Shown one piece after another: positions 17,947 to 25,564 of a stretch of 64,000 bases of DNA. A program made the translations under genes and the position numbers. Position 1 is the first letter of the stretch. Each line of letters starts with the position of its first letter. Origin of the DNA: Amycolatopsis sp. NBRC 101858 (GTDB taxonomy: Bacteria > Actinomycetota > Actinomycetes > Mycobacteriales > Pseudonocardiaceae); NCBI RefSeq assembly GCF_030269325.1, contig NZ_BSTD01000005.1, positions 763,391 to 827,390 on the forward strand, given 5' to 3'. Under the pieces are notes generated by a model. It worked only from the letters and a program-made list of their open reading frames with translations, did not search any database and had not been told where the DNA came from.

Positions 17947-17964
17947 GTCCCGCACAATAGCCGC
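17947..17964. promoter_or_regulatory. Shared bidirectional -10 in an 18-bp divergent gap
   Basis: ACAATA at 17954-17959 reads TATTGT on the minus strand, 7 nt before the minus GTG (17946), and CACAAT (17953-17958) on the plus strand lies 6 nt before the plus GTG (17965). Both spacings fit leaderless initiation from one symmetric -10. Any -35 elements would lie inside the opposite coding regions. Confidence 0.6.
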
Positions 17965-19041
17965 GTGCCCGAACTGGTCGTGCTCGCCGAGCAGCTCCTC
18001 GCGCCCGTGCCCGGAGGCACCGGGCGCTACACGGCCGAGCTGCTGCCCGCGCTCGCGAACACCGCACCGCCGGGGTGGACGGTGTCCAGCGTGGTCGCGC
18101 GGCACGCCGACGTGGCCGCGGCGCGGCTCGAGGGCGTCGAAGGCCCGCGGGTGCTGCGGATCCCGCCGCGGGCGCTGATCGGCGTCTGGCAGCTGGGGAT
18201 CCCCTGGTGGCCGGGCGGCGACGCGGTGCACGCGCCGACGCCGTTCGCGCCGCCGCGCGCGCCGGCCGGGCGGACGCTGAGCGTGACCGTGCACGACACC
18301 GTGCCGTGGACCCACCCCGAGACGCTCACCGCGCGCGGGGTCAGCTGGCACCGGTCGATGATCGCGCGGGCGGCGCGGCGCGCGTCCGGGCTGGTCGTGC
18401 CGACGCGGGCGGTCGCCGACGAGCTGGCGGTGCTGATCGACGTCGACGTCCCGGTGCGCGTCGTGCCGCACGGGGTGCGGGTGCCTTCGGGGTCGGCCGA
18501 GCTGGACCTGCCTGCGGAATACGTCCTGGCGGTGGGCACGATCGAGCCGCGCAAGGGGATCGACGTGCTGGTCGACGCGGTCGCGGCGCTCGACGACGTG
18601 GTGCTGGTGCTCGCCGGGCAGCCGGGCTGGGGCGGCGTCGACCCGGTCGCGCTGGCGGCCGAGCGCGGGCTGCCGGCGGACCGGCTGCGGATGCTGGGGA
18701 AGGTGTCGGACGCCGAGCTCGCGACGGCGTTGCGGCACGCGAGCGTACTGGCCGTGCCGAGCCTCGCCGAGGGGTTCGGGCTGGGCCTGCTGGAGGCGAT
18801 GGCGGCGGGGATCCCGGTGGTGCACACGGATGCTCCGGCCCTGGCCGAGGTGGCCGGCGGCGCGGGGATCACGGTGCCGCGCGGCGACTCGGCGGCGTTG
18901 GCGGCCGCGTTGCGGGAGGTGCTGAACTCACCCTCCGTGGCGGCCGAGCTCACTCGTTCGGGTCGGGAGCGAGCGAAGGCGTTCACCTGGCGTCGCGCGG
19001 CGGAAGCCGTCTGGGCGATCCACCGGCGGCCGCCGGGCTGA
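17965..19041 (+). CDS. Glycosyltransferase family 4
   Basis: GT-B enzyme, 358 residues: PVPGGTGRYTAEL in the acceptor half, VAVGTIEPRKGIDVLVDAV, then EGFGLGLLEAMAAGIPVVHT, the E-x7-E donor motif. No signal or membrane segment. Start GTG at 17965 is directly preceded by the shared -10 element. Followed after 53 nt by a paralogous GT4; the two are only distantly alike outside the motifs. Substrate unknown; context is cell-surface glycan. Confidence 0.87.
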   Translation: MPELVVLAEQLLAPVPGGTGRYTAELLPALANTAPPGWTVSSVVARHADVAAARLEGVEGPRVLRIPPRALIGVWQLGIPWWPGGDAVHAPTPFAPPRAPAGRTLSVTVHDTVPWTHPETLTARGVSWHRSMIARAARRASGLVVPTRAVADELAVLIDVDVPVRVVPHGVRVPSGSAELDLPAEYVLAVGTIEPRKGIDVLVDAVAALDDVVLVLAGQPGWGGVDPVALAAERGLPADRLRMLGKVSDAELATALRHASVLAVPSLAEGFGLGLLEAMAAGIPVVHTDAPALAEVAGGAGITVPRGDSAALAAALREVLNSPSVAAELTRSGRERAKAFTWRRAAEAVWAIHRRPPG

Positions 19042-19094
19042 CCGGTTTGCCAGTTCCCCACCATGACGCAGGGTCGCCGCCGTACCCTGCAGGG

Positions 19095-20243
19095 GTGAGC
19101 GATGATCCCCGGGTCCTGATCGACGCGACCGCGGTTCCCGCGGACCGCGGCGGGGTCGGGCGGTACGTGGATTCGCTCGTCGCCGCGCTCGACGCGGACG
19201 GGGCGCGGATCACCGTCGTCTGCCAGCCCCGGGACCTGCAGCTTTACGATCGGCTGGCGCCGCGCTCGCGCGTCGTCCCCGCTTCGCCGTCGACGACCAC
19301 CCGCACCGCGCGGCTGACCTGGGAACAGGCGACGCTGCCCCGGCTGGTGCGCCGCCTCGGCGCGGACGTCGTCCACTCGCCGCACTACACGATGCCGCTG
19401 GCCACGTCGGCGGCGTCGGTCGTCACGCTGCACGACGCGACGTTCTTCACCGACGCTGTGCTGCATTCGTCGGTGAAGGCCCGCTTCTTCCGCGCGTGGA
19501 CGGCGACGGCCCTCCGGCGCGCGACGCTGTGCGTGGTCCCGTCGGCGGCGACGGCGGCGGAGCTGACCCGCGTCGGCCCGGTGCGGCACGCTTCACTGGA
19601 AGTCATTCACCACGGCGTCGACACCGAGCGTTTTCACCCACCGTCACCATCGGAGGTGGCGGCCGCCCGATCGGCGGTCGGCCTGGGCCGGACGCCTTAT
19701 GTGGCTTTCCTGGGTGCGCTGGAGCCGCGCAAGAACGTGCCGGCGCTGATCCGCGGGTTCGCCCGGGCGGTGGCGGAGCAGCGGGACGCGCCGGCGTTGG
19801 TGCTGGCCGGGCAGCCCGGGTGGGACACCCAGGTGGAGCGGGCGCTGGACGCGGTCCCGCACCGGCTGCGCGTGATCCGGGCAGGATATCTGCCCTTCAG
19901 TACCCTGGCCGGCTTCTTGGGCGGCGCGGAACTGGTGGCGTACCCGTCGCTGGGCGAGGGTTTCGGCCTGCCGGTGCTGGAAGCGATGGCGTGCGGGGCC
20001 TGCGTGCTGACGACGCGCCGGCTGTCGCTGCCCGAGGTGGGTGGTGACGCGGTGGCGTACTGCGGCGTCGGCGCGGGTGACGTGGCGGCGGGTCTGTCGG
20101 AGCTGCTGGCGGACCCGGGGCGCCGGTCCGAGCTGGCAACGGCAGCCCAGCAGCGCGCAAAGGAGTTTTCCTGGGCGACGACTGCGGAGCGGCACCGCGA
20201 GGCCTACGCAAAGGCCTGGTCCCGCCACCTCCGCACCCGCTGA
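19095..20243 (+). CDS. Glycosyltransferase family 4
   Basis: GT-B enzyme of 382 residues: VLIDATAVPADRGGVGRYVDS, VVTLHDATFF, FLGALEPRKNVPALIRGF, EGFGLPVLEAMACGACVLTT. GTG at 19095 has TACCCT 6 nt upstream, again suggesting a leaderless message. It ends 3 nt before the start of the 21-bp repeat array, which may serve as its terminator. Confidence 0.87.
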   Translation: MSDDPRVLIDATAVPADRGGVGRYVDSLVAALDADGARITVVCQPRDLQLYDRLAPRSRVVPASPSTTTRTARLTWEQATLPRLVRRLGADVVHSPHYTMPLATSAASVVTLHDATFFTDAVLHSSVKARFFRAWTATALRRATLCVVPSAATAAELTRVGPVRHASLEVIHHGVDTERFHPPSPSEVAAARSAVGLGRTPYVAFLGALEPRKNVPALIRGFARAVAEQRDAPALVLAGQPGWDTQVERALDAVPHRLRVIRAGYLPFSTLAGFLGGAELVAYPSLGEGFGLPVLEAMACGACVLTTRRLSLPEVGGDAVAYCGVGAGDVAAGLSELLADPGRRSELATAAQQRAKEFSWATTAERHREAYAKAWSRHLRTR

Positions 20244-20246
20244 GCC

Positions 20247-20391
20247 GTGATCCAAGGGTCAACTCGCGTGATTGAAGGGTCGACTCGCGTGATTGAAAGG
20301 TCGACACGGCGGGACCCGGCTGCCTGCGGTGTGTCGACTCCCCAATCACGCGTGTCGGCTTCCTGATCACGCGTGTCGACCCTTCCGTCAC
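20247..20391. repeat. Array of 21-bp units: three direct, 19-bp spacer, three inverted
   Basis: Units on the plus strand start at 20247, 20268 and 20289, each exactly 21 bp. After a 19-bp spacer (20310-20328) three units of the same 21 bp length follow in the opposite orientation (20329-20349, 20350-20370, 20371-20391). The unit begins GTGAT and ends GTCGACACGC; positions 6-11 vary. The two halves pair as a long imperfect hairpin (16, 13 and 15 of 21 positions for the three unit pairs). It fills the gap between the GT4 gene and wbbL. Confidence 0.9.
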
Positions 20392-20441
20392 CCGGCGCGG
20401 GGTGGCGGGGTTGCGGTGGGTGACCGGTGGACAATGGCCGG

Positions 20442-21302
20442 GTGACTGAGCACTCCCGCTATGGCGACGAAGTCGGCGTCGTGACCGTGACCTACTTCTC
20501 CGAGGACACCATCGGGCGCTTCCTCGACACCCTCGAGAAGGCCACCGAGCGCGAGGTCAAGGTGGTCGTCGCGGACAACGCTTCCGTCGAGGGTGCCCTC
20601 GAACGGGCCACCGCCGGCCGGAAGAACGTGCAGCTGCTCAGCATCGGGGAGAACGTCGGCTACGGGACCGCCGCCAACCGCGGGGCCGCCGAGCTGGACG
20701 ACCGCTACGGCTGGGTCGTCGTCGTCAACCCGGACCTCGAATGGGAGCCCGGCTCGCTCGACACGCTCCTCGACGTCGCGAGCCGGTGGCCGCGCGGGGG
20801 TGCCTTCGGGCCGCTCATCCACGATCCCGACGGCACCGTCTACCCCTCGGCGCGGCTGCTGCCGTCGTTCGGACGCGGCATCGGGCACGCCGCCTTCGCG
20901 AAGGTCTGGCCGGGCAACCCCTGGACGAAGCAGTACCGCCAGGAGACCGGCACGCCGGTCGAGCGCACGTCGGGCTGGCTGTCCGGCTCGTGCCAGCTGA
21001 TCCGCCGGGAGGCGTTCGACTCCGTCGGCGGCTTCGACACGCGCTACTTCATGTACTTCGAGGACGTCGACCTCGGTGACCGGCTGGCGAAGGCCGGCTG
21101 GCTGAACGTCTACGCGCCGTCCGCGAGCGTCACCCACGAGGGCGGGCACTCGACGTCGCAGGCGTCGGAGAAGATGCTCAAGGCCCACCACGACAGCGCT
21201 TACCGCTACCTCGCCGACCGCCACCAGGGCCTCGCCTGGAAGCCGGTCCTCGCCGCGGCCAAGCTCGGTCTCAAGCTCCGGCTGAAGCTCGAGACCCGCT
21301 AG
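20442..21302 (+). CDS. wbbL: dTDP-Rha:GlcNAc-PP-decaprenol rhamnosyltransferase
   Basis: GT2 enzyme that adds L-rhamnose to decaprenyl-PP-GlcNAc, making the linker disaccharide that anchors galactan to peptidoglycan; cytoplasmic face of the membrane. Motifs: VVTVTYFSEDTIGRFL, DNASVEG, GENVGYGTAANRG, VVVNPDLEW (metal site) and MYFEDVDLGDRL. 286 residues. GTG at 20442 has GACAAT 6 nt upstream (leaderless type). The assignment rests on motif pattern and on synteny with M. tuberculosis Rv3265c, between rmlD and the GDP-mannose pyrophosphorylase gene. Confidence 0.9.
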   Translation: MTEHSRYGDEVGVVTVTYFSEDTIGRFLDTLEKATEREVKVVVADNASVEGALERATAGRKNVQLLSIGENVGYGTAANRGAAELDDRYGWVVVVNPDLEWEPGSLDTLLDVASRWPRGGAFGPLIHDPDGTVYPSARLLPSFGRGIGHAAFAKVWPGNPWTKQYRQETGTPVERTSGWLSGSCQLIRREAFDSVGGFDTRYFMYFEDVDLGDRLAKAGWLNVYAPSASVTHEGGHSTSQASEKMLKAHHDSAYRYLADRHQGLAWKPVLAAAKLGLKLRLKLETR

Positions 21303-21769
21303 ATCCCGTCGAGCCGGCGCGAAAGGTCGGACCTGCCGTTGTTCTGCGTCACCGTCGGCACCAGGCCGGTGTCCTCCGGGTCCGGCTCCTTCAGCGGGCT
21401 CGTGATCGGCTCGGCCTGGGGCCGGCGGGCCAGCGGCGTCGTCACCGGGGTCTTCATCGGTGTCGTCGGCGACGGCGGCGTGCTCAGCGGGGTGGTCGAC
21501 TGCGGGCGGCGCGAGCCACCGGAAGCCTCCAGCCGCCGGGTGGGCGACGCGCCCGCGAGCGGGTGGTCGTTCTCCTCGATCAGCGACGCCGGGAGCTGTG
21601 TGGTCGTGTCCGGGTCCTGGCTTCTGTCGAGGCCGTCGATCTGCGCCCGCGGTATCTGCTGCGTGTTCGAGGCGTCCATCGGCGAGATGGCGCTGTCCGG
21701 CGTCACCACGAACACACCGCGCGCCTGGGCTCGTGCGAGCAGGGCGTCCGCCCGATCGCGGGGGTCCAT
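21299..21769 (-). CDS. Pro/Thr/Ser-rich hypothetical protein, 156 aa
   Basis: Unrecognised, predicted disordered: after a short N-terminal helix (DPRDRADALLARAQARGVFV) it is rich in Pro, Thr, Ser and Asp, with PLSTPPSPTTP and repeated TP pairs that could be phosphorylation sites for Ser/Thr kinases (inference). No signal or membrane segment. ATG at 21769 with GGGAGG 8 nt upstream. Convergent with wbbL (4-nt overlap) and divergent from the GDP-mannose gene. Confidence 0.7.
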   Translation of the reverse strand: MDPRDRADALLARAQARGVFVVTPDSAISPMDASNTQQIPRAQIDGLDRSQDPDTTTQLPASLIEENDHPLAGASPTRRLEASGGSRRPQSTTPLSTPPSPTTPMKTPVTTPLARRPQAEPITSPLKEPDPEDTGLVPTVTQNNGRSDLSRRLDGI

Positions 21770-21910
21770 CCCCTCGGCCTCCCGACTGACCCGGGGCCCT
21801 CTGGGGAAAGGCCCGCCTGTTTCCTGTCTAGGGTAGGCCCTCCGGGCGACCTCCGTCAGGGTTTCCCGCGGCTTGTCGCTCAGCGGTGCGTGATACAAGA
21901 GGAGATTTCC

Positions 21911-22990
21911 GTGACGTCCGAGGTCGAGATCGACGCCGTCGTGCTGGTCGGGGGCAAGGGCACGCGCCTGCGGCCACTGACCCTTTCGGCACCGAAGCCG
22001 ATGCTCCCGACAGCCGGGACGCCCTACCTCAGCCACCTGTTCTCGCGCATCCGCGAGGCCGGGATCCGGCACGTCGTGCTGGGCACGAGCTACCGGGCGG
22101 AGGTGTTCGAGGAGTACTTCGGCGACGGCAAGTCGATCGGTCTGGACCTCGAGTACGTCGTCGAGGAGGAGCCGCTCGACACGGCCGGCGCCATCCGCAA
22201 CGTCTACGACAAGCTGCGCGCCGACCACGTGATCGTCTTCAACGGCGACATCATCTCCGGCTCGGACCTCGGCGAGCAGCTGCGCGTGCACCGCGAGTCC
22301 GAGGCCGACGTCACGCTGCACCTGCAGCGCGTGCCCGACCCGAGCCGGTTCGGCTCGGTGCCGACCGACGAGACCGGCCGCGTCCAGGCGTTCCTCGAAA
22401 AGACGCCGAACCCGCCGACCGACCAGATCAACGCCGGCTGCTACGTCTTCCGCCGTGCGGTGATCGAGTCGATCCCGACCGGCCGCCGGGTGTCGGTCGA
22501 GCGCGAGACGTTCCCGCAGCTGCTGGAGCAGGGCGCGCACATCCAGGGCTTCGTCGACGCGTCCTACTGGCTGGACGTCGGCACGCCGGAGGCGTTCGTG
22601 CGCGGGTCGGCCGACCTGGTGCGGGGCGTGGCGCCGACGTCGGCACTGCCCGGCCGGTCCGGTGACTTCCTGGTGCTCGACGGCGCTTCCGTGGCCGAAG
22701 ACGCTCAGCTGTCCGGTGGTTCGACCATCGGCGTCGCGGCCGTGGTCGGCTCCGGCGCGAAGGTCGACGGCTCGGTGCTGTTCGACGGCGCCGCGGTGTC
22801 CGAGGGCGCGATCGTCGAGCGCTCGGTTCTCGGGCACGGCGCGCGCGTCGGCGCCGGTGCCGTGCTGCGTGGGGTCGTGCTGGGCGACGGCGCGTCCGTC
22901 GGCGCCGGCTGCGAGCTGCTCGACGGCGCGCGGATCTGGCCGGACGTCGTGCTGCCGGACGGTTCCGTCCGCTTCTCGAGCGACGCCTAG
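21911..22990 (+). CDS. Mannose-1-phosphate guanylyltransferase / NDP-sugar pyrophosphorylase
   Basis: Makes GDP-mannose from mannose-1-phosphate and GTP for mannolipids and glycans. N-terminal nucleotidyltransferase with VLVGGKGTRLRPLTLSAPKPML, FNGDIISG and DVGTPEAF; C-terminal left-handed beta-helix of hexapeptide repeats (GSGAKVDGSVLFDGAAV and following). 359 residues; GTG at 21911 with AGGAGA 6 nt upstream. Corresponds by position and architecture to M. tuberculosis Rv3264c; nucleotide specificity is inferred from that family. Confidence 0.9.
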   Translation: MTSEVEIDAVVLVGGKGTRLRPLTLSAPKPMLPTAGTPYLSHLFSRIREAGIRHVVLGTSYRAEVFEEYFGDGKSIGLDLEYVVEEEPLDTAGAIRNVYDKLRADHVIVFNGDIISGSDLGEQLRVHRESEADVTLHLQRVPDPSRFGSVPTDETGRVQAFLEKTPNPPTDQINAGCYVFRRAVIESIPTGRRVSVERETFPQLLEQGAHIQGFVDASYWLDVGTPEAFVRGSADLVRGVAPTSALPGRSGDFLVLDGASVAEDAQLSGGSTIGVAAVVGSGAKVDGSVLFDGAAVSEGAIVERSVLGHGARVGAGAVLRGVVLGDGASVGAGCELLDGARIWPDVVLPDGSVRFSSDA

Positions 22991-22992
22991 CG

Positions 22993-23889
22993 ATGTACTG
23001 GCGTCCCGCGTTCGAGGTCGACCTGGGCAGCGTCCTGGGTCCGCTGAAGCGCGGGCGCGGGTCGCTCAACATCCTCACCGACGAGCGCGGGATCACGTGG
23101 CTCGCGTCGAACACCCCGGACGGCCCGGGCACCCTGGCGCTGCGCAAGCTGGCCGACGGCCGGATCGAGGCGGCGGCCTGGGGCGACGGCGCGGACCGGC
23201 TGCTCACCGGCGTTCCGGCGCTGCTGGGGGCGGACGACGACGACTCCGAGTTCGTCGCGCACCACGACGTCGTCGCGCGCGCCCGGCGGGAGAACCCCGG
23301 GCTGCGGCTCGGCGCGACCGGCGTGGTCTGGGACTGGCTGGTGCTCGCGGTGCTGGAGCAGAAGGTGACCGGCAAGGAGGCGATCCGGTCGTGGGCCGAG
23401 CTGTGCCGCCGCTTCGGCGCGGTGGCGCCCGGACCGGGGCCGGAGCGGCTGCGCGTGCCGCCGACGCCGGTGGCGCTGCGGTCGCTGCCGGACTGGCACT
23501 GGCACCGCGCGGGCGTCGACATCAAGCGCCGCACGGCGTTGCTCAACGCGGCGCGCGTCGCCGGTCACCTGGAGCGGGCGGTGGAGCTGCGCGGTCTCGA
23601 GGGACGGCACCTGCTGCGCCACGTCCCGGGCATCGGGGTCTGGACGGCGGCGGAGGTCGCCCAGCGCGCGTGGGGCGACCCGGACGCGGTCAGCTTCGGC
23701 GACTACAACATCCCGTCGATGGTCGGGAACGCCGTGCTGGGCCTGAAACTCGACGACGCGGGCATGGCGGAGGTCCTGGCGCCATACGCCCCGCAGCGGC
23801 AGCGGGCGGTGCGGTACCTGGAGGCGGCCGGGCACCGGCGGCCCCGCTTCGGTCCGCGCATCGAGCTGCGCGACTACCGCGCGATGTGA
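22993..23889 (+). CDS. DNA-3-methyladenine glycosylase II-like (AlkA superfamily)
   Basis: Base-excision repair glycosylase removing alkylated bases. The helix-hairpin-helix is HVPGIGVWTAAEV (about residues 214-226), and the catalytic Asp follows in SFGDYNIPSM at the usual HhH-GPD distance; no C-terminal FeS cysteines. 298 residues. ATG at 22993 comes 2 nt after the previous stop, so it is probably translated with the guanylyltransferase, although the functions seem unrelated. Confidence 0.87.
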   Translation: MYWRPAFEVDLGSVLGPLKRGRGSLNILTDERGITWLASNTPDGPGTLALRKLADGRIEAAAWGDGADRLLTGVPALLGADDDDSEFVAHHDVVARARRENPGLRLGATGVVWDWLVLAVLEQKVTGKEAIRSWAELCRRFGAVAPGPGPERLRVPPTPVALRSLPDWHWHRAGVDIKRRTALLNAARVAGHLERAVELRGLEGRHLLRHVPGIGVWTAAEVAQRAWGDPDAVSFGDYNIPSMVGNAVLGLKLDDAGMAEVLAPYAPQRQRAVRYLEAAGHRRPRFGPRIELRDYRAM

Positions 23890-23899
23890 CGACCCTCGG

Positions 23900-24175
23900 C
23901 TACTGCTGCGGCGGGTAGGGCGGCTGCTGACCCGGGTAGCCCTGCTGCGGCGGGTACGGCTGCTGGCCCGGATATCCCTGGTGCGGCGGGTATCCCGGCG
24001 GCTGCTGACCCGGGTAGCCCTGCTGGGGCGGATAAGGCGGCGGCGGGTAACCCGGGTACCCCTGCGGGGGGTACGGCGGCGGCTTCGGCTTGTTGTTCAC
24101 GGTGATCAGGACGACCACCACCGTCGCGACCAGCGCGACCGGCACCAGGATGATCAGGAGCATCAGCACGCTCAT
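23900..24175 (-). CDS. TM protein with PYPPQQGYPGQQ repeats, 91 aa
   Basis: One N-terminal membrane helix (residues 3-26, LMLLIILVPVALVATVVVVLI) is followed by a tail made almost only of Pro, Gln, Gly and Tyr, with tandem GYPGQQP-type repeats. Such tails are low complexity and may mediate self-association; no enzymatic domain. It starts 7 nt after the GntR stop and has the same architecture as the protein upstream of GntR. Confidence 0.8.
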   Translation of the reverse strand: MSVLMLLIILVPVALVATVVVVLITVNNKPKPPPYPPQGYPGYPPPPYPPQQGYPGQQPPGYPPHQGYPGQQPYPPQQGYPGQQPPYPPQQ

Positions 24176-24182
24176 GCGGTGA

Positions 24183-24548
24183 TCAGCTCTTCCCTTCGTC
24201 GAGTGCGGCGCGGGCGATCGCGAGCGCTTCCGCGTCGGCCAGGCCCAGTTTGCGGGTGAGCGCAGCGTATTCGGCCGCGGCCTGCTGGGCGCGACGGCGG
24301 CTCTGGTCGCCCGACGCCGCGACGAAGCTGCCCGCCCGGCCGCGCGTTTCGATCAGCCCGGCTTCCTCCAGCTCGCGGTACGCGCGGGCCACCGTGTTCG
24401 GGGCGATCCCCAGGTCGGCCGCGAGCTGCCGGACCGTGGGCAGCTTCGTGCCGACCGCCAGCGAACGGTCGTTGATGCGCGTCGCGAGCCCGGACCGGAC
24501 CTGCTCGAACGGCGGGACCGGCGAACCGCTGTCGAAGGGGATGATCAC
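24183..24548 (-). CDS. GntR family regulator, YtrA subfamily, 121 aa
   Basis: Short GntR repressor: winged helix over residues 10-75 (PPFEQVRSGLATRI, LPTVRQLAADLGIAPNTVAR recognition helix, GLIETRGRAGSFV wing), then a short helical dimerisation tail. YtrA members lack a large effector domain and often control adjacent membrane transport genes. GTG at 24548 overlaps the upstream stop by 4 nt (GTGA), so it is translationally coupled. Probably autoregulates the three-gene operon. Confidence 0.9.
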   Translation of the reverse strand: MIIPFDSGSPVPPFEQVRSGLATRINDRSLAVGTKLPTVRQLAADLGIAPNTVARAYRELEEAGLIETRGRAGSFVAASGDQSRRRAQQAAAEYAALTRKLGLADAEALAIARAALDEGKS

Positions 24549-24994
24549 CAGCTCTGCGGACCCGCGCCCGGGCCCGGCGGCCGCTGCCCGTACGGCCCCT
24601 GCGGCGCGTACTGCTGCTGGGGCATCGGCTGCGAGGGCGGATACCCCGGTTGCTGCGGAACCGGCTGCGACGGCGGGAACCCCTGCTGCTGCGGCGCGAA
24701 ACCCTGCTGCGGCGGATACGGCTGCTGCGGCGCGGGGAACCCCGCGGATCCCGGCGGGAACCCACCCGGCGGCGGCGCGAACCCTTGCTGCGGCGGGAAG
24801 TTCGCCGCGGGCGGGAACTGCCCGCCGTTCTTCATCGCCTCTTCGCGGCGCATCTTCGACACCCGTACCGCCACCACGATCACGAACACGATGATCGCCA
24901 GGATCAGCAGGCCGACGACGATGTAGCCGAACACCCCGCTGTCCCCACCGCTGCCTGAGTGGTAGTGCACCCGCTCGAGGAACTGCGTAGCCAT
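24545..24994 (-). CDS. TM protein with Pro/Gln-rich tail, 149 aa
   Basis: N-terminal 20 residues polar (MATQFLERVHYHSGSGGDSG), one membrane helix (about 22-44, GYIVVGLLILAIIVFVIVV), a short basic stop-transfer SKMRREEAMK, then about 90 residues rich in Pro, Gln, Gly and Phe/Tyr with QQGF and GYPPSQP repeats. No known domain. First gene of the operon with GntR and the 91-residue analogue. Confidence 0.8.
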   Translation of the reverse strand: MATQFLERVHYHSGSGGDSGVFGYIVVGLLILAIIVFVIVVAVRVSKMRREEAMKNGGQFPPAANFPPQQGFAPPPGGFPPGSAGFPAPQQPYPPQQGFAPQQQGFPPSQPVPQQPGYPPSQPMPQQQYAPQGPYGQRPPGPGAGPQSW

Positions 24995-25018
24995 GTGGTC
25001 CTCCCTCCGGGCCCCAGG

Positions 25019-25564
25019 CTAGTGCCCGGCACCGACAGGAACGGCCGCTTTCACCAGATCGGCGAGATCTTCCGACCCCGCCGGGAGCGCGTCGGCCGGC
25101 CACCACCGCAGGTCGTCGGACTCGTCGCTGCGCACCGGCTCCGCGCCCGCCGGGGCGTGCACCGCGTACCGGACGTCGAAGTGCCGCGTCGGCACGCCGA
25201 GGGAGCACGTGATCGGGTGGACGTCCAGGTGCACCGGCTCGGCGGAGATCCGCAGCCCGGCCATGCCGGACTCCTCGGTGGCCTCCCGCAGGGCGGCCCC
25301 GGCCAGCGAGGCGTCGGAAGGTTCGCAGTGCCCGCCGAGCTGCAGCCAGCGGCCGACCCGCGGGTGCAGCGTGAGCAGCACCCGCGTGCCGGTGTGGTCC
25401 AGGACCACCGCCGACGCCGTGAGGTGCCCGGCTTCGCACGAGCGGCGGCAGGAATCCTCACGGGCGGCGAGGAACCCGAGGAACGCCTGCCGCAGCGACT
25501 CCTGGGACGCGAGGGCGGGCCGCCACGAATCCAGCGTCGTGACGGCGTCTTCGTGCAGGCTCAC
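25019..25564 (-). CDS. NUDIX hydrolase
   Basis: NUDIX-fold pyrophosphohydrolase, 181 residues. The box reads GGHCEPSDASLAGAALREAT followed by EESG: the metal-binding REATEESG core is intact, while the first part has Asp in place of the usual Glu and one extra residue, a variant common in this subfamily. GTG at 25564 overlaps the fbiB stop by 4 nt, making it the last gene of the F420 operon. Substrate unknown; a housekeeping role for nucleotides or F420 precursors is only a guess. Confidence 0.87.
   Translation of the reverse strand: MSLHEDAVTTLDSWRPALASQESLRQAFLGFLAAREDSCRRSCEAGHLTASAVVLDHTGTRVLLTLHPRVGRWLQLGGHCEPSDASLAGAALREATEESGMAGLRISAEPVHLDVHPITCSLGVPTRHFDVRYAVHAPAGAEPVRSDESDDLRWWPADALPAGSEDLADLVKAAVPVGAGH

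Noticed and set aside
20247..20391. CRISPR-like array
   Set aside because: Units are contiguous, without unique 30-40 bp spacers, and half are inverted; no cas genes nearby.
24183..25439. A 418-residue GntR protein with a long N-terminal extension
   Set aside because: The extension is antisense or out of frame with the upstream membrane protein and NUDIX genes; GTG at 24548 with a coupled GTGA overlap gives the normal family length.
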